This document shows positions 54,825 through 62,648 of a stretch of DNA of 64,000 nucleotides, in pieces. The stretch covers positions 124,001 to 188,000 of the forward strand of contig CACJQM010000001.1 of the NCBI GenBank assembly GCA_902595555.1, written 5' to 3'. Within the stretch, counting starts at the first letter, position 1, and each line of letters starts with the position of its first letter. A model generated the notes under the pieces. That model did not search any database, was not told the DNA's origin, and saw only the letters and a program-made list of their open reading frames with translations. The DNA comes from an uncultured Bacteroidota bacterium (lineage in GTDB: Bacteria > Bacteroidota > Bacteroidia > Flavobacteriales > Flavobacteriaceae). The position numbers and the translations under genes are program-made.

Positions 54825-55740
54825 TGTCAATTTCATTTATTAAGTCTCTAACATTCTCTTCATTGAACTTTTTACTAAGATCTATGGATAAATCTTCATT
54901 AAGGTTTGATGATTCAACTCTATGTTTAATTGATTTTTTCCCATCCAATGATAAGACAATCCCCTCTAAAATTAGCTTACCTTCATTCACATACGAGTGT
55001 GCACCAATTGGATAATTACATCCACCACCCATTTTTTTCATAAAATTTCTTTCATTTTTTGTGCAAATCATGGTTTTTTCATGATTAATGGTTGAAACAA
55101 TTTTATCAAGCTCATCATTTTTCGAGTTTATTTCAACTGCAATTGCACCTTGACCCGGTGCATTAAGAAATAACTCATATTCTAAATACTCTGTAATATG
55201 TTTATTTAATTTTAATCTTTCTATACCAGCAGCTGCCATCACCAAGCCATCATATTGGCCCTCAATCATTTTTTTTATCCTTGTATCAACATTACCCCTT
55301 ACATCCTTAATTTTAAGTTTAGGATTCAACTTTAAAAGTTGTGCCTTTCTTCTTAGGGATGTAGTTCCAATTAAATCACTTTCAGTAAAATCAGAAAGTT
55401 TTTTATTTTTTCTACTTAAAAAAACATCCTTGGGATTCCCTCTTTTTAAAATAGCACTTATTTTAAGTTCATCTAATTGTTCAACAGGAAGATCTTTTAA
55501 ACTATGTACTGCAATATCTATTTTATTTGTAAGTAATAGTTCTTGAATTTCCTTTACAAAAAACCCTTTATCAAGATTTCTATCAAGTGGCTTATCAAGA
55601 AGAATATCACCTTTTGTTTTGACTTCTAAAACTCCTATATCTAAATCAGGGAAGTTTTTTTTTAACTCTTTTTTTACTTTATGGGTTTGATAAAGAGCTA
55701 ATTTACTTGTTCTAGTCCCAATGACAACTTTATTTCTCAT
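54811..55740 (-). CDS. hemC: Porphobilinogen deaminase
   Basis: Builds hydroxymethylbilane from four porphobilinogens. 309 residues. VIGTRTSKLALYQT, GFFVKEIQELLL, AVHSLKDLP (catalytic Asp83), GTTSLRRKAQL, RGNVDTRI, and cofactor Cys241 in MGGGCNYPIGAHSY are all present. Overlaps hemA by 11 bases and hemD by 14. Confidence 0.96.
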   Translation of the reverse strand: MRNKVVIGTRTSKLALYQTHKVKKELKKNFPDLDIGVLEVKTKGDILLDKPLDRNLDKGFFVKEIQELLLTNKIDIAVHSLKDLPVEQLDELKISAILKRGNPKDVFLSRKNKKLSDFTESDLIGTTSLRRKAQLLKLNPKLKIKDVRGNVDTRIKKMIEGQYDGLVMAAAGIERLKLNKHITEYLEYELFLNAPGQGAIAVEINSKNDELDKIVSTINHEKTMICTKNERNFMKKMGGGCNYPIGAHSYVNEGKLILEGIVLSLDGKKSIKHRVESSNLNEDLSIDLSKKFNEENVRDLINEIDNEIK

Positions 55741-57016
55741 TTAGAAAAATTTGATTTATGACTTCAATCGCTTTTTCATCTTTACCATTGTTGCTGGCTT
55801 TTTTTATTTTTTTTACAAGATTGCTAGAGAATTTATCATAAACTTTGTTAAGGTGAGAATTTAGCTCTTCACCGTTTCTTTCTTCAGAGTAATAGTCTTC
55901 TATGTTATTTAATGTTTCATTAACTATTAATTCTCTTACTTGTTTTTTTAATGATAAAATTGATGGTCTAAGTAATCTTGAATTGGTCCAATCATCAAAC
56001 TCAACTAAAAACTCTTCAATGTATAATTCAGCTTTTATGATTTCACCTTTTCTTTTTTTATAATTTTCATTCACAGCATCCTTAAGATTATCAACATTTA
56101 TTATTTCAATATTATCAAGGTCATACAAGTCAGAGGATAAGTTTCTTGGCACAGATAAATCAACTAAGAGAAGTTTTTTATCTCTTTTTAACGTTATGTT
56201 TGTTAAATCAGATTTTGTAAGGAGTGTATTTTTGGAGCTGGTTGAAAAAATAACCACATCACTTTCTTTTATTTCACTTTTAAAATTTTCAAATTTCACT
56301 GATTCATACCCAAGTTCTTTACAAAACTCATCTGACTTTGATTTAGTTCTATTTGCAATTTTAATATTCTTTATTCCTTTTTGATGTAAGTGTCTTATGG
56401 ATAGCTTTGATGTTTCACCAAGACCAACACACAAAAATTTAGATTTAGTTAAATCATATTTTTTCGTTATTTGTTCAACTGCAGCATAGCTTACTGAAAC
56501 CGCACCTCTGCCTATGTCAGTATTTGTTCTTATGTATTTACCAGTCTCTAATGATTTTTGGATCATTCTTCCAAGGATTGGACCAAGCATTTTATGTTTT
56601 TTTGAAAAATAATATGCATCTTTCAATTGTTCAACAATCTGGAATTCACCAATAATCATAGATTCAAGCCCTGAAACAAGTCTAAACAGGTGATTTGCAA
56701 CATTGTAAGAGCCAGTAAGGTTATTAAGGTAGGGGGAAAGACTGTCTTTATAACTTTTAAAGTCAACTAATTCTTTAACAATTGTGTGTAAAAATTTTTT
56801 TTCCTCTCCGACGTGGTTTTCAAATTCAAAATAAATTTCTGTTCTGTTACATGTTGAAATCATCATTAATCCCTCAACACCTACTTTCTTTTTTAGAAGA
56901 TTATTGAAAACAATTTTTTCAGAATTGTCGAAGTAAAATTTCTCTCTAATTTCTAAGGGAGCAATTTTGTAGTTAATACTTATTAATCCAACCAACTTTT
57001 TGACTTGATATGCCAA
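55730..57016 (-). CDS. hemA: Glutamyl-tRNA reductase
   Basis: NADPH-dependent reduction of glutamyl-tRNA to glutamate 1-semialdehyde, first committed step of the C5 heme route. 428 residues from TTG 57016. Upstream open codons back to a TAG near 57090 contain no ATG and no family match. Nucleophile Cys56 lies in ISTCNRTEIYF; GESQ-like GEFQIVEQLKDAY, RGAVSVSYAAVEQI and the NADP-binding FLCVGLGETSKL follow, with a C-terminal dimerisation helix. It heads the nine-gene hem operon. A palindromic candidate operator overlaps its probable promoter. Confidence 0.95.
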   Translation of the reverse strand: MAYQVKKLVGLISINYKIAPLEIREKFYFDNSEKIVFNNLLKKKVGVEGLMMISTCNRTEIYFEFENHVGEEKKFLHTIVKELVDFKSYKDSLSPYLNNLTGSYNVANHLFRLVSGLESMIIGEFQIVEQLKDAYYFSKKHKMLGPILGRMIQKSLETGKYIRTNTDIGRGAVSVSYAAVEQITKKYDLTKSKFLCVGLGETSKLSIRHLHQKGIKNIKIANRTKSKSDEFCKELGYESVKFENFKSEIKESDVVIFSTSSKNTLLTKSDLTNITLKRDKKLLLVDLSVPRNLSSDLYDLDNIEIINVDNLKDAVNENYKKRKGEIIKAELYIEEFLVEFDDWTNSRLLRPSILSLKKQVRELIVNETLNNIEDYYSEERNGEELNSHLNKVYDKFSSNLVKKIKKASNNGKDEKAIEVINQIFLNEK

Positions 57017-57085
57017 ATTTACTTTTAAAGGGATATCGAAAAATAACGCTAAAGGGTCTAAAAGTATAGCTATCAGTTCACAGAG

Positions 57086-57110
57086 CTAATATATAATGAT
57101 TCTAAATAAT
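57086..57110 (-). promoter_or_regulatory. Degenerate Fur/Irr-like palindrome on the probable hemA promoter
   Basis: Read on the minus strand, ATTATTTAGAAT, one central base, then ATTATATATTAG. The two arms match at 8 of 12 positions. The second arm contains TATATTAG (57093-57086), a plausible -7 box for hemA, about 70 bases upstream of its TTG. The ATTCTAAATAAT half, read on plus at 57099-57110, is identical to the half in the copy at 57162-57186. A repressor here would cover the polymerase site. Confidence 0.45.
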
Positions 57111-57150
57111 AATATCGCTAGAAGTTCTTTTAAATATCAATATTAAATTA

Positions 57151-57158
57151 TATGTTTG
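57151..57158 (+). promoter_or_regulatory. Candidate -7 box for a plus-strand small RNA
   Basis: TATGTTTG, an exact TAnnTTTG match, with only a weak T-rich -33 region. The predicted start near 57164 falls within the palindrome at 57162-57186. No plus-strand protein gene follows before the terminator at 57235-57275. Confidence 0.4.
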
Positions 57159-57161
57159 ACC

Positions 57162-57186
57162 TTTATTTATAATAATTCTAAATAAT
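57162..57186. promoter_or_regulatory. Fur/Irr-like palindrome between the heme and DUF4856 operons
   Basis: TTTATTTATAAT, centre A, ATTCTAAATAAT. The arms pair at 10 of 12 positions, and 22 of 25 bases equal the perfect palindrome at 63864-63888. The inner 15 bases have the 7-1-7 spacing of Fur-family sites: TTATAAT A ATTCTAA. The right half also forms a second hairpin with TTATTTAG at 57190-57197. Confidence 0.55.
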
Positions 57187-57275
57187 ATTTTATTTAGTTA
57201 ATTTATTATAGTTTTTTCTAGTTCACACCTTGAGAGGAACTTAGGTAAACTCAGATTATCTAAGTTCCTTTTTTT
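57164..57275 (+). ncRNA. Candidate iron-responsive small RNA
   Basis: An approximately 110-nt plus-strand transcript is suggested by a TAnnTTTG box at 57151-57158 and a strong intrinsic terminator at 57235-57275 with no protein frame between. The region is AT-rich and includes a hairpin CTAAATAA/TTATTTAG (57178-57197), a single-stranded TTTTTTCTAG segment and the terminator stem. The Fur/Irr-like palindrome over its start suggests metal or heme control. I see no resemblance to a known RNA family. The existence of the transcript is inferred only. Confidence 0.35.
57235..57275 (+). terminator. Strong intrinsic terminator
   Basis: AGGAACTTAG (57235-57244) pairs with CTAAGTTCCT (57260-57269), and the stem extends through one G-U and three A-U pairs to 14 bp with loop ACTCAGA. 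It is followed by a run of T to 57275. The T-run is on the plus strand, where there is no upstream gene before 47.9 kb. On the minus strand the hairpin starts about 7 bases after the DCC stop but lacks a T-run, so it would end that operon poorly. Confidence 0.75.
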
Positions 57276-57666
57276 AATCGATAAACTTATTCTGATATTT
57301 TTTGTCTAGTACTGGACAGTTATCATATTTTCCAAATATGGTGTATCTAGTAGATGCAACAAAATCATAAAAAATATTTAAGAATGCGTATGGTAATATG
57401 CCAATCAAAAGCCTAACAATTAGAAATTTTTTTGTCTTTTTTAGAATGTAGTGTACTGCCTTTGTCTTTCTAATTACTTCTCCATCTTTTAAAATTACGG
57501 CTATTGAATCAGCATTTTTTAATTGATTCATGTTCTTTAATGAAAAATTACTTTGAAAATGGGAGAAGAAGAATACATTTTCTTTATCATTTTTATGAAC
57601 CCATCTAAAAAATGAATTACACATGATACAAACACCATCATATATTATCACATCATTTTTTATCAT
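57274..57666 (-). CDS. DCC-family thiol-disulfide oxidoreductase (DUF393)
   Basis: 130 residues with IIYDGVCIMCNSFFRWV: Asp10, Cys13 and Cys16 give the DxxCxxC motif that names the DCC family. No signal peptide, so cytosolic or peripheral. DCC proteins are predicted thioredoxin-like redox enzymes and are known to co-occur with HTTM proteins; one is encoded two genes upstream here. It is the last gene of the operon and abuts the TonB receptor without gap. A role in reducing or releasing an imported metal is inferred. Confidence 0.87.
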   Translation of the reverse strand: MIKNDVIIYDGVCIMCNSFFRWVHKNDKENVFFFSHFQSNFSLKNMNQLKNADSIAVILKDGEVIRKTKAVHYILKKTKKFLIVRLLIGILPYAFLNIFYDFVASTRYTIFGKYDNCPVLDKKYQNKFID

Positions 57667-60086
57667 TAAAATTTTATTTGCATTGTAAAATATAAATTTC
57701 TAGGTGCTGATGGTATTATACCAGGGCCTGGGTATCCCGTTGCTCTTCTAGTAAAATATTTTTCATTAAACAAGTTATTCACACCAGTCTCAAAGCTAAG
57801 GTTTTTTAACTTATATGAAAGAGATATGTCTGCAAGGCTGTATTTTGGTATCTCACCAATAACACCACTTAAATTGCCTCCAATAGCATTTGATGAATCT
57901 GTAAATTGTTTTGAAATAAATGAATATTGGAAGTTAAATGATAAATTTTTATATCCAAACTTTAAACCTGTCTTCAAATTATGATTTGGAACAAATTCAA
58001 CAGAATTACCTTCAATACCAACCTGATCGGACTCTAGGTATTCAGACTCAATGTATGAGTAATTAACAAAGTAATTAATGTCAATATCATTGTTTTTAAA
58101 AAAGATTTCATTTAAATCAAAATCAAATAATGATTCAATTCCATTAATTCGTGCATTTCCAACATTTCCCCTCTCACTTTTAACATTTCCATCAGGAAAA
58201 ACTTTTTGAACAAATCCTATTCTGTCCTCATAGAGAAGTAAAAAAATATTTGTATCATAAGATATTTTTCTATTTATATTACCTCTAAATCCAAGATCAA
58301 ATGTGTAACCTTTCTCATCATCAATATCGGGATTTACTGCATAGGCTGGGTTTATTATGCTTATGTCAGCAAATGTTACTGATCTGTAGTTTTCGCTTAT
58401 ATTGGTATACATCTCAATATTTCTGTTTGGTTTGTAACTGATACCTAATCCTAGCAACAGAAAATTTCTTTTCTTAACGTCAAGCTCATCATATTTTTCA
58501 TTAAAAATGACGTTACCAGCACCATCTAAATTTATTTTTCTATAAAATCCATCACTCTTAGTTTCAATATTTTCATATCTAAACCCTGGTGTGATTGAAA
58601 AATTCTCAGTTAGGTAAAAAATATTTTCACCAAAAAGTGCAATATTTTTATTAGGATAGGTATAATCTGATTGGTTATTATAATTTGGATATAAAGAGTT
58701 TTGAAAATTAAAATTTGCATCAATTCCATTAGAACCAGGCCCTTGAATACTAGATGAATTGGAATTATAGTATTTCAAACCTATTAAAAAGTAAGATTTA
58801 TTTTTAAATGCTTTATATCTTGTTAGTAACCGTGATTCAAAGCCAAAATTTGAAAAATCGCCTTTAATTAAGTCTCTTTCTTGACCTGTGTCAACTTGAC
58901 TTACTCTGTTAGTTCTAAACCCTAAAGAGTTTCTTTTTGCTTCTAATCCAAAAAAACTAAAAGTGAAGTTTGTTTTGTCTGAAAATTCTTTTTTATACTT
59001 TATATTGTACAACAACCAATCCACTTCAAACCAATTTCTGGATCTATTACTTTGATATGGATCTTCCTTAAACATTTGATCACTAAGTCCGCCTGCCTGT
59101 TGTGCTAAATAGTTTAAATATGTTATTTCTGAACTTAAACTTGTAGAATCATTGAAATTATATTCTAAAAATTGAAAAGTATTTAGGGACTCAAAATTTG
59201 AATTAATTCTAAATCCATCCCCTTTTTTATAATTTATATATCCATAGTAATTTAATTTTTCACCTTTTGAGCTTAAACTTGTGAAGTTGGTAAAGAGATT
59301 ATTTGAACCAATTGTGTTTCTAGTAATTAATTCTAATTTTTTATCTAGGTTTGGTCTTTTCATTATAAAATTTATCAGCCCCCCAAACTGAGTTCCATAC
59401 TGTAATGATGCAGCTCCTCTTAATATCTGAATTTCACTTAAACCTTCAGCAGGTGGTGTGTAATAACTTTCAGGATAACCAAGTGCATCAGCACTAATAT
59501 CATATCCGTTCTGTCTAGTATTAAAATTTGAAGTTCGATTTGGGTCTAGTCCACGTCCTCCGATGTTTAATTGCAAACCTGCATCATCATTTTGGTATAT
59601 ATTTAAACCAGGTATTTGGTTATAAATTTGTCTTGCATTATTTGAGGCCAGGTTTGCCATAGAAAGTTCGAGTAAAATGACTTCATTTTTTTTACCTGCA
59701 AATACAGATGTTTCCTCAAAATCTTTCATTCTTCTGATTTGAAATATTTTTTTCTTATTAGCTCTTACTACAACCTCGTTTAGCTTTTCAACTCTTGATG
59801 AAAGTTTTATATTTAGGTTAACGTTATCTTCATCTAATTGTTTAGAGAGGAGAATGTAACCTTCAATAAAAAATACTATCTCTACTGTGTTTTTATTTTT
59901 TATGAATTCAAAGTAACCATCACTATCGGAGTAATAGATTTGATCGCTGTTGTTATCATAAATTGCAACGTTATTTAAGGGAAGATTTGTGTCTTCATCA
60001 AGAACATAGCCAGAAACTTTTTCCTGCCCTAAACAGAAGTTAATAAAAATCAAAAATACTATGTTAAAGTTTATTAATTTCTTCAT
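57666..60086 (-). CDS. TonB-dependent outer-membrane receptor (FecA-like)
   Basis: 806 residues with a signal peptide (IVFLIFINFCLGQ). Residues about 23-95 are a carboxypeptidase-regulatory-like beta domain (SGYVLDEDTNLPLNNVAIYDN; SDSDGYFEF). The plug follows, with ARQIYNQIPGLNIYQND, GGRGLDPNRTSNFNTRQNGYDI and ILRGAASLQYGTQFGGLINF. A barrel of about 22 strands ends YFTMQIKF. The plug pattern resembles Fe(III)-dicitrate/siderophore receptors. It lies between HTTM (23-base overlap) and DCC genes. Substrate not readable; ferric chelate or heme is likely from context. Confidence 0.9.
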   Translation of the reverse strand: MKKLINFNIVFLIFINFCLGQEKVSGYVLDEDTNLPLNNVAIYDNNSDQIYYSDSDGYFEFIKNKNTVEIVFFIEGYILLSKQLDEDNVNLNIKLSSRVEKLNEVVVRANKKKIFQIRRMKDFEETSVFAGKKNEVILLELSMANLASNNARQIYNQIPGLNIYQNDDAGLQLNIGGRGLDPNRTSNFNTRQNGYDISADALGYPESYYTPPAEGLSEIQILRGAASLQYGTQFGGLINFIMKRPNLDKKLELITRNTIGSNNLFTNFTSLSSKGEKLNYYGYINYKKGDGFRINSNFESLNTFQFLEYNFNDSTSLSSEITYLNYLAQQAGGLSDQMFKEDPYQSNRSRNWFEVDWLLYNIKYKKEFSDKTNFTFSFFGLEAKRNSLGFRTNRVSQVDTGQERDLIKGDFSNFGFESRLLTRYKAFKNKSYFLIGLKYYNSNSSSIQGPGSNGIDANFNFQNSLYPNYNNQSDYTYPNKNIALFGENIFYLTENFSITPGFRYENIETKSDGFYRKINLDGAGNVIFNEKYDELDVKKRNFLLLGLGISYKPNRNIEMYTNISENYRSVTFADISIINPAYAVNPDIDDEKGYTFDLGFRGNINRKISYDTNIFLLLYEDRIGFVQKVFPDGNVKSERGNVGNARINGIESLFDFDLNEIFFKNNDIDINYFVNYSYIESEYLESDQVGIEGNSVEFVPNHNLKTGLKFGYKNLSFNFQYSFISKQFTDSSNAIGGNLSGVIGEIPKYSLADISLSYKLKNLSFETGVNNLFNEKYFTRRATGYPGPGIIPSAPRNLYFTMQIKF

Positions 60087-61422
60087 TTAGAGGTAGTATC
60101 CATTTTTTATTATTAAAGCCTCTTTTTTCTTTTAGCAGATCAACTTTAGGATCAACAAATCTTTTACTCATTCTTCCATTTAGTGCTACGTAACTATCAG
60201 CATAAACCTCAATATTATTATATCCCAGTTCTTTATAGTGATCACCCAAATGATGCGCATATTCAAGAATAAAATCAGGTTGGAAACTCATTTGTCTCTC
60301 TTGAAATTCAGTTAGAAATTCATCATTCATTACGTAAAATGAATTCCCCTTCTCTATATCAACAATTTTAAAAGTGGTGTAACCTCTTTTTTCCATTAAC
60401 ATAACTCGCCAAGAAAATCTGTAACCTTGTTCATTCCAAAATAGTTCACCAGGGTAAAAAGCATATCTAAATGGAAAAATAAATTGGATAATGAAAAAAA
60501 TTGTTACAACTGTTAATGCTATTTTTTCTCTTCTAATATTCACTGTGTTAATTTGTTTTAGGCTTCCCAAAGTCTTGGAAAATGGTTTTAATATAAAATC
60601 AAGTATTTTTTTGTGGGTTTTTGAAGTAAAGAAAATCAAAGATGAAATGATCATTATGTAAGGGAACATTCCAATTGGGAACAGAATTACTGTGAAAATG
60701 TGGAAAAATACAACTAGAATAAAACCAAATATTCTTGTTCTATGGTAAAGAAGAATAAAAGGAATTAAAAGATCATAAAACATGCCTCCCCAACTCATAA
60801 AATAATGAAACCATTCTTGTTGCATAATATTTGACCCAATCAGCGGTAAATCATAGCTTCCCGTGGTCAACCATATTTTTAATGGTTGAGCTTCTAATAA
60901 CCAATCCTTATTAATTTTGGCTAAACCAGCATAAAAATACACAATGAACAATAGAAGTTTTATGCTATCCACACACCATCTCGGAGTATATTTAAATGAT
61001 TTTTTACTTAAATATGAATCCATAGAGTATGATGAGTTTGCAGGAAGAAAAATCATTAAAAAGCTAAGAATACTAACAAAATAATAATGGTTTAGATATG
61101 TAGTCTTATCCATTAATTCAATATAAGTGAAGGACAAAAAGAAAGTTATTATGGATAAGTAATATTTATAACCAATACCAACAAAAAAGGCTGAAATGCC
61201 ACAAATTAGAAAAAGGATATATGTATACTCTTCTATTGGTTTTACCCATTCAAAGCCATAAAAGGTAAAGTGGAATGATGGGTCAATATACATTGTCTTG
61301 ATCCAACCTTTAAACCAAAATCTTATAATACTATAAGTCATTAAAAATCCAAAGCCTAACCGAAATAAGGCTAGACTTGAGGATTCTTGCTTTTTTGAAA
61401 AATAAGATTTTATAATTTCCAA
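60064..61422 (-). CDS. HTTM-domain membrane protein
   Basis: 452 residues from TTG 61422, with a stop in frame 15 bases upstream and no ATG. Several hydrophobic spans: ALFRLGFGFLMTYSIIRFWFKGW at the N-end, CGISAFFVGIGYKYYLSI, LLLFIVYFYAGLAKINKDWL, and GGMFYDLLIPFILLYHRTR. These are HTTM (vitamin-K-carboxylase-like) motifs. A soluble C-terminal domain of about 130 residues follows (YTTFKIVDIEKGNSFYVMN). Bacterial HTTM proteins have no proven activity. Being co-operonic with a TonB receptor and imelysin points to metal uptake or redox. Confidence 0.86.
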   Translation of the reverse strand: MEIIKSYFSKKQESSSLALFRLGFGFLMTYSIIRFWFKGWIKTMYIDPSFHFTFYGFEWVKPIEEYTYILFLICGISAFFVGIGYKYYLSIITFFLSFTYIELMDKTTYLNHYYFVSILSFLMIFLPANSSYSMDSYLSKKSFKYTPRWCVDSIKLLLFIVYFYAGLAKINKDWLLEAQPLKIWLTTGSYDLPLIGSNIMQQEWFHYFMSWGGMFYDLLIPFILLYHRTRIFGFILVVFFHIFTVILFPIGMFPYIMIISSLIFFTSKTHKKILDFILKPFSKTLGSLKQINTVNIRREKIALTVVTIFFIIQFIFPFRYAFYPGELFWNEQGYRFSWRVMLMEKRGYTTFKIVDIEKGNSFYVMNDEFLTEFQERQMSFQPDFILEYAHHLGDHYKELGYNNIEVYADSYVALNGRMSKRFVDPKVDLLKEKRGFNNKKWILPLNEEINKL

Positions 61423-61440
61423 GATTGAAAATTACGATTT

Positions 61441-62568
61441 TTAATCTCCGTCAGCATCTATATAGTCAACTTGGATGCTTAGTAATGAAAGCATATTGGT
61501 TTTCATGTTGACAACAATTGCTTGAAGTTTATCGAATGCATTTAGCATTTTTAATTTATCGTTATTTATTTGATCAACAAAATTAGAATCAAGTAAATCG
61601 ACAGCTTGCTTTGCTTTTTGAAAATTACTTATAATAATTGGACTTAAATTTTCTTTATTAACATCAGCAGCATGTATATAATCTAAGTACGTTTTCAAAC
61701 TTGGTCCAGTTGCTCCGGTTGCAGCTTTACCTAAAAATAAATTCTCAGAAGCAATTACAGCTTCTTTTGCTAAATCTTTTGAGATATCTTGAAATGAGTT
61801 TTTTGAGGAGTAATATGCCTCTACTTTAGAGGGTAGGGTATTTCCCCCAGAGTATACGCCAGCTGGAATACCAATTTTATTTGCTCTTAGTCCTTTTTCA
61901 AAATAGTATACAAAATCATTTGTAATCATATTTAAAGCACTCGTATTTGAATTTCCTGATGATTGAATGAATGAATCTTTATATGATGGCCAATCTTGTA
62001 CAATATCATCAGTATTCTTAGTCATTATTGCTAAAAGATTTTTTAAGTAATCCCCATAATTAGAGTCATTCAAATATTTTTGAATTACCTTTTCTTTTGT
62101 GTCACCAACTCCATGTAGCATGTAGTCGACTCCACTCAAACCTTGTGATGACCAATCATTCGCATTACTCAATTCATACCTTTTAGAGGAAATATTATCA
62201 TTTATTCTCAATTCATCAACTGGATAGGTATTCATAGTGTTGAAATACATTAATTGCTCTGCCTTGCCAATATTGAACATTTCAACGTGTTGCCATGTCT
62301 TGTAGGCATTAAACCACTGGCTGTGTACCTTGTCAAAATTTACTGAATTTGGGTTTGCTACAAAGTCATCAACCGCAATTTTGAGTGCATCAAGGTCTGT
62401 TTTAAAATCATTATATCTAGGTATAATTATGTTTTCAGCGTAATTTTTTAGAATCGTTGATCTATCAAACTCAGGAATATTATCTTGCTCTTCTTCGGAA
62501 TCACCAGAGCAAGCAATTATTAAAAAAATAGAAAATAGGGAAATGAGAGTGTACTTAAATTTTTTCAT
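61441..62568 (-). CDS. Imelysin-family lipoprotein
   Basis: 375 residues; lipobox LIIAC with Cys20, followed by SGDSEEEQ, an acidic stretch like the flavobacterial surface-export signal. Imelysin/EfeO-type helical domain with FDKVHSQWFNAYKTWQHVEMFNIG, the GxxxxD region QGLSGVDYMLHGVGD, and a second four-helix half (GATGPSLKTYLDYIHA). Imelysins (ICMP, IrpA, Algp7) bind iron or related ligands; the classic GxHxxE metal motif is not exact here. It follows DUF4856 after an internal terminator. Confidence 0.87.
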   Translation of the reverse strand: MKKFKYTLISLFSIFLIIACSGDSEEEQDNIPEFDRSTILKNYAENIIIPRYNDFKTDLDALKIAVDDFVANPNSVNFDKVHSQWFNAYKTWQHVEMFNIGKAEQLMYFNTMNTYPVDELRINDNISSKRYELSNANDWSSQGLSGVDYMLHGVGDTKEKVIQKYLNDSNYGDYLKNLLAIMTKNTDDIVQDWPSYKDSFIQSSGNSNTSALNMITNDFVYYFEKGLRANKIGIPAGVYSGGNTLPSKVEAYYSSKNSFQDISKDLAKEAVIASENLFLGKAATGATGPSLKTYLDYIHAADVNKENLSPIIISNFQKAKQAVDLLDSNFVDQINNDKLKMLNAFDKLQAIVVNMKTNMLSLLSIQVDYIDADGD

Positions 62569-62580
62569 AACATAAAAATA

Positions 62581-62614
62581 AAAAACAGTGGCATCTTAAT
62601 ACCACTGTTTTTTT
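62581..62614. terminator. Intercistronic bidirectional terminator hairpin
   Basis: AAAAACAGTGG (62581-62591) pairs with CCACTGTTTTT (62602-62612), loop CATCTTAATA. T-runs follow on both strands because of the A/T ends. On the minus strand it stands between the DUF4856 stop and the imelysin start. It should reduce transcription of the four downstream genes relative to DUF4856. Confidence 0.75.
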
Positions 62615-62648
62615 AATATTAATTAAATGATATAATAACCATCAAATA

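Noticed and set aside
57235-57275. Hairpin as the terminator of the DUF4856-DCC operon
   Set aside because: On the minus strand the stem is followed by CTCAAGG, not a T-run, so the canonical terminator reads on the plus strand; a partial double role cannot be excluded.
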